Of a stretch of DNA of 64,000 nucleotides, positions 40,112-47,820 are shown in pieces. Below the pieces are notes generated by a model that made no database searches, was not told the origin of the DNA, and saw only the letters and a list, made by a program, of their open reading frames with translations. Location of the stretch: assembly GCF_015546995.1 (NCBI RefSeq), contig NZ_JADMUH010000009.1, positions 1-64,000 of the forward strand, read 5' to 3'. The DNA comes from Streptococcus infantis (GTDB lineage Bacteria; Bacillota; Bacilli; Lactobacillales; Streptococcaceae). The position numbers and the translations under genes were made by a program. Position 1 is the stretch's first letter; each line of letters starts with the position of its first letter.

Positions 40112-40357
40112 TAAAAATCCCCACGCAAAATAACTTGCGTGAGGACGAAATTCGCGGTGCCACCTCAATTATAGGATTTCTCCTATCTCTCATTCCTGTC
40201 TCAGATAGCTCCTGTAACAGGTTGTGCGATAAAGGGCACTCCCTTGAGAATTATGTTTTCTTCTCTCATTTCAGATGGACCCAACCTTACAGCTTTCTCT
40301 GCTTGTTTTCAGCAACCACAAGCTCTCTGTGAGAGAAATCTCTGTATATTTTCCATC
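40112..40357 (-). promoter_or_regulatory. Tryptophan T-box riboswitch of the trpEGDCFBA operon
   Basis: The T-box core AATTGAGGTGGCACCGCG (40153-40170) is followed by a terminator TCCTCACGCAA / TTGCGTGGGGA plus T run (40112-40144). Stem I is closed by GATGGA / TCCATC (40352-40357 and 40274-40279). The specifier triplet just inside is UGG (40281-40283), followed by the usual purine. It therefore reads uncharged tRNA-Trp and opens transcription on tryptophan starvation. It begins at the end of trpB2. Confidence 0.88.
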
Positions 40358-40359
40358 TT

Positions 40360-41538
40360 TTATTTTTTAGCTTCAAGGTAGTCTGCAATGGCAGCTACGT
40401 CCTTGTCTCCACGACCAGAGACATTGATGATGATAATCTCATCTTTACTTAGTTTTGGTGCGCGTTTGACTGCTTCAGCTATAGCATGTGAGCTTTCAAT
40501 TGCAGGGATGATTCCTTCTGTTTTGCTTAATAAAAGCAAGGCTTGGACAGCTTCTTCGTCTGTCGCTGCTACATATTCTACTCGACCAGAGTCTTTAAAG
40601 AAGGCATGTTCTGGACCAACCCCTGGATAGTCCAAACCTGCTGAGATAGAGTAAACTGGCGCGAGCTCTCCATCTTCCTTAAAGACTGCATAGGTCTTCA
40701 TTCCATCAACGATACCAACACTACCCTTAGTCATAGTTGCTGCGTGCTTGTCTGTATCAAGTCCATGACCAGCAGCTTCTACCCCAACCAATTTTACTTC
40801 TTCATCAGCTACATACTGTGAAAAAGCTCCGATAGCATTGGAACCACCGCCCACACAGGCAATGACGTAGTCTGGTAGACGTCCTTCTTTTTCCAAGATT
40901 TGACGACGTGATTCTTCACTGATGACTTTTTGGAATTCATGAACAATAGTTGGATAAGGGTGAGGACCTACAGCAGAACCTAAAACGTAGAAAGCTTCAA
41001 GGTCATTCATCCATGCTCCAAAGGCTGCATCGACCGCATCCTTCAGAGTACGTGTTCCTGTTTCAACTGCATGAACAGTTGCTCCCATCATCTCCATACG
41101 GAAGACATTGAGACGTTGACGCTCCACATCTTCTGCTCCCATATAGACATCACATGCCATACCAAATTTGGCCGCAGCTGCAGCTGTCGCAACACCGTGC
41201 TGGCCAGCTCCTGTCTCAGCAATGACACGCTTTTTACCCATGCGTTTTGCTAGAAGGATTTGTCCCAAAACATTGTTCAGTTTGTGAGAACCCAAGTGGT
41301 TAAGGTCTTCACGCTTGAGATAAATCTTAGCTCCGCCTAGGTGCTCTGTCAAACTTTCTGCAAAATAGAGCGGTGTTTCGCGACCTGAATAATCCTTCAA
41401 GTAATGACGAAACTCAGCTAAAAACTCTGGATCATCCTTGTATTTTTCAAAAGTCACTTCTAATTCATCTAGTAAAACCTGAATTGGTTCTGGTACAAAA
41501 CTACCACCAAATTGTCCAAAATATCCTTTAGTTGTCAT
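40360..41538 (-). CDS. Second tryptophan synthase beta chain (TrpB paralog)
   Basis: 392 aa, a full-length PLP enzyme similar along its length to the operon TrpB but clearly diverged. PLP Lys is in [13 protein letters not shown], where the operon copy and most TrpB read HTGAHKINN. Catalytic Glu is retained ([13 protein letters not shown]), as are [19 protein letters not shown] and SGRGDKD. It lies directly upstream of the trp operon with its own consensus promoter and Trp T-box. It may act as a stand-alone indole-scavenging synthase or under severe tryptophan starvation; this is inference. Confidence 0.88.
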   Translation of the reverse strand: MTTKGYFGQFGGSFVPEPIQVLLDELEVTFEKYKDDPEFLAEFRHYLKDYSGRETPLYFAESLTEHLGGAKIYLKREDLNHLGSHKLNNVLGQILLAKRMGKKRVIAETGAGQHGVATAAAAAKFGMACDVYMGAEDVERQRLNVFRMEMMGATVHAVETGTRTLKDAVDAAFGAWMNDLEAFYVLGSAVGPHPYPTIVHEFQKVISEESRRQILEKEGRLPDYVIACVGGGSNAIGAFSQYVADEEVKLVGVEAAGHGLDTDKHAATMTKGSVGIVDGMKTYAVFKEDGELAPVYSISAGLDYPGVGPEHAFFKDSGRVEYVAATDEEAVQALLLLSKTEGIIPAIESSHAIAEAVKRAPKLSKDEIIIINVSGRGDKDVAAIADYLEAKK

Positions 41539-41588
41539 AAATTTTTCCTCCTTCTGTATGAATCCGGCTTTTTGTTTGCTTTTGGTAG

Positions 41589-41613
41589 TGAAATGGTCTG
41601 GGGGACCATTTCA
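41589..41613. repeat. Small palindrome between T-box and trpB2
   Basis: A 10-bp stem TGAAATGGTC / GACCATTTCA with loop TGGGG. A similar palindrome, inverted, lies inside element S2 at 39924-39948, with matching flanks (GGC before and CT after, in its own orientation). No T run follows, so it is not an ordinary terminator. Confidence 0.6.
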
Positions 41614-41693
41614 GCCTTTACTTAAAGAACAAGTAAAACTTGAATATTACTCTAAGTTCATGCCCTAATAAAAGATATACAAAATGACGGATA

Positions 41694-41943
41694 GAAAAAG
41701 CCCACACACGGAATATATTTCCATGTGAGGGCGTTCGTAACGCGGTACCACCTCAATTGTAAAGAGAATATCCCCTTTACATCTCTGCCTTGTCTAACAA
41801 CAAGTTGCACTGTAAGGTGTGCCTACCGAATTTTCATTGTTTCAAATTCATTTTTTCAAATCAGCCCAATTTCACTACTTTCAACCACCTGTTCACAGTA
41901 ACCACAGGCTCCCTGAAGATCAAAAATAACTACTTTTCTGATT
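41694..41943 (-). promoter_or_regulatory. Tryptophan T-box riboswitch of trpB2
   Basis: The T-box core AATTGAGGTGGTACCGCG (41741-41758) is followed by a terminator with a 14-nt stem GCCCTCACATGGAA / TTCCGTGTGTGGGC and TTTTT (41694-41732). Stem I is closed by AATCAG / CTGATT (41938-41943 and 41859-41864). The specifier is UGG (41866-41868) followed by G, in the same register as the operon T-box, so it also senses tRNA-Trp. Confidence 0.88.
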
Positions 41944-41953
41944 TGTTGAGTTA

Positions 41954-41982
41954 ATTATATGTTATTGTTTTTTCTTTGTCAA
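41954..41982 (-). promoter_or_regulatory. Consensus promoter of trpB2 (and probably the trp operon)
   Basis: On the minus strand TTGACA (41977-41982), exactly 17 bp, TATAAT (41954-41959): a perfect SigA consensus. Transcription would start a few bases before T-box stem I. Confidence 0.9.
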
Positions 41983-42015
41983 TCGTTTTCATTCATTTTT
42001 TACTAATTTTTTTAA

Positions 42016-43242
42016 TTATTTTTGTGAAGCACCTAGAATTTCTTCAGAAACTCTGACAAAAGTCTCAATGATATAATCTACTTCTTCGTCCGTTAATTTC
42101 GTGTGAAGTGGTAGTGTAATCTCGTTTACAAAGAAGGCATAAGCTCGCGGATAATCTGCCATATCGAAACCAAGATTCTTATAGGCTGTCAAAAGCGGAA
42201 GCGGTTTGTAATGAACATTACTTGCGATTCCTGCCTTGGCCAATTCTTGAATAATTTGGTTGCGTTGTTCGAGATTTGCTCCATCTACATGGGTGATGTA
42301 GAGGTGACGACAAGATTCAACTGCATCTGTCTCATGAGCCAATGGGTGAATCCGAGTTCCTGCAAATCCACGGTCATAGCGATCCACGATATCCTTACGA
42401 CGTTGTAGTAAGCCAGGATAACGATCTAGCTGAACTAGACCAAGTGAAGCCATAATATCCGTCATGTTGCACTTGTAGGCTGGTGTTACGATATCGTATT
42501 CCCAAGAACCCAGTTGCATCTTAGCAAGCGCATCTTTGGTTTGACCATGAAGAGATAGGATTTGGAATTCCTTATACATTTCTTCATCATCAATCGCTGG
42601 ATTTGCTTTCCAAGTCGCACTTCCTCCCTCAGCAGTTGTAAAATTCTTAACCGCGTGGAAAGAGAATGATGTGAAGTCTGCAATTGAACCGGCTGGTTGT
42701 CCCTTGTAGGTTGAACCCAAAGCGTGGGCACTATCAGAGACAATCACAATACGGTTAAAGGTCTTTTGCCACTTGCTAGTTGCTGTAAAGAGGTCACGTT
42801 TCTTTTCTACAACTTGGAACAAACGGTCATAGTCACAGATAATCCCTGCAAGTTCAACTGGGATGATAACCTTAGTCTTCTCAGTAATTGCTTGCTCAAG
42901 CTTGTCATAGTCCATTTCAAAGGTATCATCTTGGATATCAACCATCACTGGTGTCGCACCTACGTGAGTGATGACACTACATGAAGCCGTATAGGTCATA
43001 GCTGGAACGATGACCTCATCGCCAGGCCCTACTTCAAGCACGCGCAAAATCAATTCAAGAGCTGCTGTTGCAGAATTGAGGCAGACTGTCTTAGGCGTTT
43101 GAGTATAGACGGACAGACGACGCTCTAGTTCTTTTGTCTTTGGACCTGTTGTGATCCAACCAGAACGAAGGGTATCAGCTACTTCAGCAATTTCAGCTTC
43201 GGTAATATCGGGTGGTGAAAATGGAATATTATATTTTGTCAT
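42016..43242 (-). CDS. DegT/DnrJ/EryC1-family aminotransferase (UDP-AATGal synthase of teichoic acid)
   Basis: 408-aa PLP-dependent sugar aminotransferase. PLP Lys is in SFHAVKNFTTAEGG (near residue 200), and DSAHALGS is the second family motif. Pneumococcal work on teichoic acid assigns this gene, next to the initiating sugar transferase, to making UDP-2-acetamido-4-amino-2,4,6-trideoxygalactose. The partner gene lies 39 nt upstream, supporting the same role here. The assignment rests on family plus remembered synteny. Confidence 0.82.
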   Translation of the reverse strand: MTKYNIPFSPPDITEAEIAEVADTLRSGWITTGPKTKELERRLSVYTQTPKTVCLNSATAALELILRVLEVGPGDEVIVPAMTYTASCSVITHVGATPVMVDIQDDTFEMDYDKLEQAITEKTKVIIPVELAGIICDYDRLFQVVEKKRDLFTATSKWQKTFNRIVIVSDSAHALGSTYKGQPAGSIADFTSFSFHAVKNFTTAEGGSATWKANPAIDDEEMYKEFQILSLHGQTKDALAKMQLGSWEYDIVTPAYKCNMTDIMASLGLVQLDRYPGLLQRRKDIVDRYDRGFAGTRIHPLAHETDAVESCRHLYITHVDGANLEQRNQIIQELAKAGIASNVHYKPLPLLTAYKNLGFDMADYPRAYAFFVNEITLPLHTKLTDEEVDYIIETFVRVSEEILGASQK

Positions 43243-43281
43243 TGATTTACTCCTTTTACTGTATTCACTCTTGTGACTACT

Positions 43282-43974
43282 TTATTTTAAAACTTCAACT
43301 ACAGTCTGGAACATGATCTTGATGTCTCCGAAGAAATTAAAATCACGTAGGTAGGCTAGGTTAAAGTGCATTTTCTCTGGGAGGACTCTTTCCACATAAG
43401 CCTGGTCAACCGTCATACCTTTTGCAGTCATTTGACTGATGATGGCATCCTCATCCTTATAATTAATGCTGGCAAGCGATGTAATCCCCGCAGGTAAGAG
43501 CAAGGTAGCCATCATTTCAGGGCTATACTGCTCTGTGTAGCGTGGTACTTCTGGGCGTGTTCCTACAAAGGACATCTCTCCTTTGAGGACATTGACCAAT
43601 TGCGGCAATTCATCCAAACGAACACGTCGAATGAAATTTCCAACTTTAGTGATACGACTGTCATTTGCAGAAGTTACCAGACTACCTTTCTTGTCCGCAT
43701 CGGTTACCATAGTCCGGAATTTCCAAATCTTGAAATGGCGGTTGTACTGGGTTACCCGCACTTGCTTGTAAATAACTGGACCCTTGCTATCTAGCTTGAT
43801 CCAGATGCTTAGAATCAGAAATAAGGGGGAGGTCAAGATTAACAAGACTACGGCTAGAAACAAATCTAGACAACGCTTGAAAATCAGTGAGCCTTTTCTT
43901 CTAGACACAAGCTGGTAGTATGGTTTTACCTCGCTCAATTGCATTTCTTGAGGTAGCTCCTCCCATTTCAGCAT
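43282..43974 (-). CDS. Undecaprenyl-phosphate sugar-1-phosphate transferase (teichoic acid initiation)
   Basis: 230-aa bacterial sugar transferase. One N-terminal membrane segment (KRCLDLFLAVVLLILTSP) is followed by the catalytic region with KWKFRTM-type IWKFRTMVTDAD, RRVRLDELPQLVNVLKGEMSFVGTRPE. It would place AATGal-1-phosphate on undecaprenyl phosphate to start teichoic-acid repeat synthesis. Start ATG 43974 has GAGGAG 7-8 nt upstream; longer in-frame ATGs overlap the -10 region. A TGG-TATAAT lies at about 44023-44031. Confidence 0.83.
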   Translation of the reverse strand: MLKWEELPQEMQLSEVKPYYQLVSRRKGSLIFKRCLDLFLAVVLLILTSPLFLILSIWIKLDSKGPVIYKQVRVTQYNRHFKIWKFRTMVTDADKKGSLVTSANDSRITKVGNFIRRVRLDELPQLVNVLKGEMSFVGTRPEVPRYTEQYSPEMMATLLLPAGITSLASINYKDEDAIISQMTAKGMTVDQAYVERVLPEKMHFNLAYLRDFNFFGDIKIMFQTVVEVLK

Positions 43975-44080
43975 GCACATTCTCCTCTGTTTTTTATATA
44001 TAATCTTTATTAACATTCTACATTATACCACAAAATGAAAGAGGCAGTGCAAGAAATCTATGTTTTAAAGGAATTCTTCC

Positions 44081-45823
44081 CTAGGAAAGAGCCCCTGCCT
44101 GCAAACTATACATCTTGTGATAAGTACCTCCCAAGGCTAAAAGTTCCTCGTGGGTTCCACTTTCGATGATACGTCCCTTATCAAGAACATAGATACAATT
44201 AGCATCTTGAATGGTAGAAAGGCGATGGGCGATGGCAATGGTTGTCCGACCTTGTCTCATCTTAGCTAGGGAATTTTGGACCAGAGCTTCTGTTTCAGAG
44301 TCGATATTGGCTGTCGCTTCATCCAAAATCAGAATTTTAGGTTGACTGGCAACAGTTCTAGCAAAGGCAAGAAGCTGACGTTGACCAGTTGAAAAACTCG
44401 AACCACGCTCAGATACAGGGGCATCATAACCTAAAGGAAGATCTTGAATGAAGGAATCTGCATCGACAAATTCTGCTGCAGCCTTGACTTGGTCATCGCT
44501 GATATCTTGGTACATGGCGATATTGGACTTAATGGTTCCATGATAGAGGAAGGGGTCCTGTAGAACCAAACCGATGTTTTTTCTCAGTTCCTCTTGACTA
44601 TACTCTCGAATATCCACACCATCTAGGAGAACTTGACCAGACTGAAATTCATAAAAACGCATCAGAACATTGATGATAGAAGATTTTCCCGATCCTGTAT
44701 GTCCAACAAAGGCAATGGTTTCACCTTTATTGACAGTAAAGGAAATATCATCGAGAATTTGGTGTTTTCCATCATAAGAGAAGGACACATGTTCAAAACG
44801 AATATTCCCTTCTTGAATCTCAGCCTGGCCATTTTCTTGGACCGGTTCATAGTTGGTCTCATCGATGAGTGCAAAAACACGACCTGCTGACACCATGGAT
44901 GTCTGAAGAGTAGAAAAGTTTTGCGTTACCTCGATGAGCGGATCAAAGAGACGGTTGATGTACTGGATAAAGGCATACATAGTTCCTGCCGTTATTCCTA
45001 GATAAAGTCCGCGATAGCCAAAGTAAGCCATCAAAACCGCATACCCCAACAGCTTCAACAAACTCATAGCTGGGCGTAAAAAGAGAGAATCCAAGGCTAC
45101 TGAACGGTTAGCGTAGACTAGGTGTTCCTGGTTTATCTCATCAAACTCTTCTTGCAGGCGTTTTTCTTGGTTAAATGCTTGAATAATACGAATTCCTTCG
45201 ATATTTTCTGCCAGCTTACTGTTAATGTCTGACAGTAGACTTCTGGTTTTTTCAATGACCTTGACAGATTTTTTACGGTAGAGATTGACCAAAAGGAAAA
45301 TCAAAGGTAGGAAGAGCAAGACTAAAGCAGTCAGACGATAGTCCAGAACTAACATGGTATAAAGGGTCGTCACGAATATAAAGACTGCCGAGATAAAGCT
45401 AGATAAGATCCCCGAAAACATATCACTGATAGTCTCGGTGTCATTTGTCAAACGAGAGACAATAGAGCCTGCAGGCGTTTTATCAAAGTAAGACATGCCT
45501 AGCTTCTCCATATTGGCAAAGGCATCACGTCGGATATCTCTAACGATGCTGTAGGATACACGCGCAAAGAGGAGATTCCCTACATATTGAACAATGGTTT
45601 GAAGGATATAGAGACCATAGTAGACGAGCAAAACTGTAACAGCAAGCTGATTAAGGTTGTTTAGATACTGGTCGATAAAGTGCGAAGCTACCAAGGGGAT
45701 AATGCTCTTAACAACAGTCGTCGCAAGGAGAAAAGCAAGTGCTAAAAAGGTGAGGAGCCCATAAGGCTTAAGATAAGACAACAAGCGTTTCAATACAGCC
45801 CATTGTTCTTGTTTATTCCGCAT
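44081..45823 (-). CDS. Heterodimeric ABC exporter, LmrD/BmrD-type half
   Basis: 580 aa. Six-helix ABC membrane domain (1-330), then the ATPase: Walker A GHTGSGKSS, Walker B ILILDEATANID with the catalytic Glu, H-loop IAHRLST. The signature motif is degenerate (FSTGQ instead of LSGGQ). Combined with its partner, this gives one complete and one defective ATP site, as in LmrCD and BmrCD multidrug exporters. It overlaps the partner gene by 11 nt. Substrate unknown. Confidence 0.88.
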   Translation of the reverse strand: MRNKQEQWAVLKRLLSYLKPYGLLTFLALAFLLATTVVKSIIPLVASHFIDQYLNNLNQLAVTVLLVYYGLYILQTIVQYVGNLLFARVSYSIVRDIRRDAFANMEKLGMSYFDKTPAGSIVSRLTNDTETISDMFSGILSSFISAVFIFVTTLYTMLVLDYRLTALVLLFLPLIFLLVNLYRKKSVKVIEKTRSLLSDINSKLAENIEGIRIIQAFNQEKRLQEEFDEINQEHLVYANRSVALDSLFLRPAMSLLKLLGYAVLMAYFGYRGLYLGITAGTMYAFIQYINRLFDPLIEVTQNFSTLQTSMVSAGRVFALIDETNYEPVQENGQAEIQEGNIRFEHVSFSYDGKHQILDDISFTVNKGETIAFVGHTGSGKSSIINVLMRFYEFQSGQVLLDGVDIREYSQEELRKNIGLVLQDPFLYHGTIKSNIAMYQDISDDQVKAAAEFVDADSFIQDLPLGYDAPVSERGSSFSTGQRQLLAFARTVASQPKILILDEATANIDSETEALVQNSLAKMRQGRTTIAIAHRLSTIQDANCIYVLDKGRIIESGTHEELLALGGTYHKMYSLQAGALS

Positions 45824-47558
45824 CTTCTTCTCCTTTCATTTCTAACTGTTGAGACTGGTAGGTTTGGGCATACCAACCATCCAAGGCTAGTAAGTCTTCA
45901 TGCCTACCTCGTTCAATGATGCGACCATCCTGCATGACCAAAATCAAATCTGCATGAACAACTGCACTGAGACGATGGGCAGTGATGATAGTCGTTTTAT
46001 CTTTGCGAGTTTCCTTGAGATTATCGATGATTGCGAACTCTGTCTTAGCATCCACTGCTGACAAGGAATCATCTAAAATCAAGATATCAGGGTTTAAGAT
46101 CATGGCACGGGCCATGGCAAGACGTTGCTTTTGACCACCAGACAAACTAACTCCCTTTTCACCGATAACTGTATCAAATCCCTCAGGCATGGCTTGAATG
46201 TCTTGATAGACTTGAGCCAACTGAGTCGCTTCTTCTACTGCTGAGAAAGGTAGGTCGGGATTTCCAAAACAAATATTCTCTAAGATTGAACTAGCAAAGA
46301 GAAATTGGTCCTGTGGAACGTATCCCATCAAACTACGTAAGTCAGCTAGTCGATAGTCACGAATATCATGACCATTTAGATAAATAGCTCCTTGGTCAAC
46401 ATCATACTCACGTAGGAGCAATTTAATCAAAGCAGTTTTCCCTGAACCAGTTTGCCCAACCAAACCCAAGGTTTGCCCTTTTTCGAGACTAAAGTGGATA
46501 TCTCTCAGCGTCTCTTCGTCTTCAAAGGCAAAACGATCAATAGCGTAGTCTAAGCGCCCATTTTCAATCCCGTCAAGTGGAGATTCTGGATCTTTGACAG
46601 GTGATTTTTGGGACAAAAGACTCTCAATTCGTTGATAAGAAACCTTCCCTCTTTGAGTAATATTAAAGAGGAAACCAATCGCCATCAAGGGCCAGACCAA
46701 CATATCCAAGTAAGAGATAAAGGTGACAAGATTACCAACGGTTACTTGTCCTGCTTGCACCATAAAGGCACCGACTAAGAGAGTTAAGGCATAAGAAGAA
46801 CCTACAAAGAGTATAACCATGGGATCAAAGAGACTATCATATTTCATGGTTTGCAGATTCTTTTGGAAGGTCAAATTATTGACTTCCTGGAAAGATGCCA
46901 ATTCATCAGACTGATAGCCAAAGGACTTGGTTACCTTGATACCTGATACAGATTCTTGAACTTTATTGTTGAGTTCAGAAAAGGCTGCTTGTGATTCTCC
47001 GAAAGCCTTATGGGTCTTTCTCCCCAGACGACTAGTCGCATAGGCCATAAATGGCAAAGGTAGAATGGCAACCAAGGTCATCTGCCAAGAAATACTAAAG
47101 AGCATAGTCAGCAGAGTCACCAAGGCCGTGATAGAGGCATCCACCGCGGACATGACACCACCACCTGCTAAACGAGTCAGAGCATTGATATCATTGGTGG
47201 CGTGAGCCATCAAATCCCCAGTTCGATAATTCTGATAAAAAGCAGGCGACATTCTTGTAAAATGCTCAAATAGTCTTGAACGCATGATTTGTCCAAGTCG
47301 ATATGAGGTTCCTAGGATATACATGCGCCAAACATAACGCAGGTAGTACATCCCGAAAGCTGCCAGCAGGAGATAAAAGAGATGAAGCAGGAGCTCATCC
47401 TGTGTTAATCGTCCCGAAGTGATGGCATCAATCACGCGCCCCATGACCATCGGTGGGATAAGGTTTAGTACAGAGACTAAAACCAAAGCTACAATTCCAA
47501 CTAGGTAACGGCGTTTTTCTAATTTAAAAAACCACCAGAGTTTTTGGATGATGGACAT
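45813..47558 (-). CDS. Heterodimeric ABC exporter, LmrC/BmrC-type half
   Basis: 581 aa. Six-helix ABC domain, then the ATPase: Walker A GQTGSGKTA, canonical signature LSGGQKQRLAMA, but Walker B ILILDDSLSAVD has Asp where the catalytic Glu should be. This is the degenerate-Walker-B partner of the gene at 44081. I start at ATG 47558 with GAAAGGA upstream; a TTG 21 nt earlier is in frame. A leader of about 150 nt with a short ORF and hairpin precedes it. Confidence 0.88.
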   Translation of the reverse strand: MSIIQKLWWFFKLEKRRYLVGIVALVLVSVLNLIPPMVMGRVIDAITSGRLTQDELLLHLFYLLLAAFGMYYLRYVWRMYILGTSYRLGQIMRSRLFEHFTRMSPAFYQNYRTGDLMAHATNDINALTRLAGGGVMSAVDASITALVTLLTMLFSISWQMTLVAILPLPFMAYATSRLGRKTHKAFGESQAAFSELNNKVQESVSGIKVTKSFGYQSDELASFQEVNNLTFQKNLQTMKYDSLFDPMVILFVGSSYALTLLVGAFMVQAGQVTVGNLVTFISYLDMLVWPLMAIGFLFNITQRGKVSYQRIESLLSQKSPVKDPESPLDGIENGRLDYAIDRFAFEDEETLRDIHFSLEKGQTLGLVGQTGSGKTALIKLLLREYDVDQGAIYLNGHDIRDYRLADLRSLMGYVPQDQFLFASSILENICFGNPDLPFSAVEEATQLAQVYQDIQAMPEGFDTVIGEKGVSLSGGQKQRLAMARAMILNPDILILDDSLSAVDAKTEFAIIDNLKETRKDKTTIITAHRLSAVVHADLILVMQDGRIIERGRHEDLLALDGWYAQTYQSQQLEMKGEEDAE

Positions 47559-47584
47559 AAAATTCCTTTCTAATGACAAATGGA

Positions 47585-47612
47585 AACCTGAGGCGACTAC
47601 CTCAGGTTTTTC
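47585..47612. repeat. Hairpin in the ABC-exporter leader
   Basis: AACCTGAGG / CCTCAGGTT, 9-bp stem with a 6-nt loop. T-tract on the plus strand (TTTTT) but only TTT on the minus strand, so it is a better rightward than leftward terminator. In the exporter transcript it lies just before the ribosome binding site. Confidence 0.6.
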
Positions 47613-47652
47613 CTATTCATAGGTGATGACACTAACTTAAACTTTGTCATAT

Positions 47653-47688
47653 TCAGCGATAAAGATACTCAAAGGAGTAACATTTCAT
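47653..47688 (-). CDS. Possible 11-aa leader peptide of the ABC exporter
   Basis: A short ORF encoding MKCYSFEYLYR then stop, in the leader between the exporter promoter (47721-47749) and the exporter start. Multidrug-resistance ABC genes in Firmicutes (for example bmrCD) are often controlled by ribosome stalling on such peptides. The ribosome binding site is poor, so this is a candidate only. Confidence 0.3.
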   Translation of the reverse strand: MKCYSFEYLYR

Positions 47689-47720
47689 TTATTTTCAATC
47701 TTTTACATAAATCATTCTTT

Positions 47721-47749
47721 ATTATATAGGAATGACCTGGATTTTTCAA
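47721..47749 (-). promoter_or_regulatory. Promoter of the ABC exporter operon
   Basis: On the minus strand TTGAAA (47744-47749), 17 bp, TATAAT (47721-47726), about 160 nt before the exporter start, leaving room for leader control. Confidence 0.75.
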
Positions 47750-47778
47750 ACTATACGCTGGGGAATTGCTTCTTTTTC

Positions 47779-47787
47779 TGGTATAAT
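47779..47787 (+). promoter_or_regulatory. Extended -10 promoter of exoA
   Basis: TGG-TATAAT, about 33 nt before the exoA ATG; the -35 is weak, as expected with an extended -10. Confidence 0.65.
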
Positions 47788-47820
47788 ATTGTCTATAATC
47801 TGAATGAAAAGGTAAACATT

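Larger units (their letters stand above)
39784..40359 (-). promoter_or_regulatory. trpE leader region
   Basis: 576 nt between trpB2 and trpE. From upstream to downstream it holds a Trp T-box (40112-40357), a linker with TATAAAAT (40043-40050), the structured element S2 (39845-40042), an A-rich stretch and the trpE ribosome binding site. No good promoter lies between the trpB2 stop codon and T-box stem I, which begins within a few bases of that stop. The operon is therefore probably reached by readthrough from the trpB2 promoter, possibly with extra initiation at the TATAAAAT. Confidence 0.7.
41539..42015 (-). promoter_or_regulatory. trpB2 leader region
   Basis: 477 nt containing, from upstream to downstream, a consensus promoter (41954-41982), a Trp T-box (41694-41943), a stable hairpin TGAAATGGTC / GACCATTTCA (41589-41613) and a strong AAGGAGG site before trpB2. 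I find no clear terminator for the upstream aminotransferase gene between 41983 and 42015. Confidence 0.8.

Noticed and set aside
39784-40359. Coding gene in the long trpE leader
   Set aside because: The only open frame (about 89 codons on the plus strand) is antisense to the T-box and has no ribosome binding site.
47585-47612. Hairpin as a strong terminator for the exporter leader
   Set aside because: On the exporter strand only three T follow the stem, so I list it as a hairpin, not as a proven terminator.
47644-47820. N-terminal extension of exoA
   Set aside because: It overlaps both divergent promoters; ATG 47821 starts the conserved catalytic domain and has a ribosome binding site.
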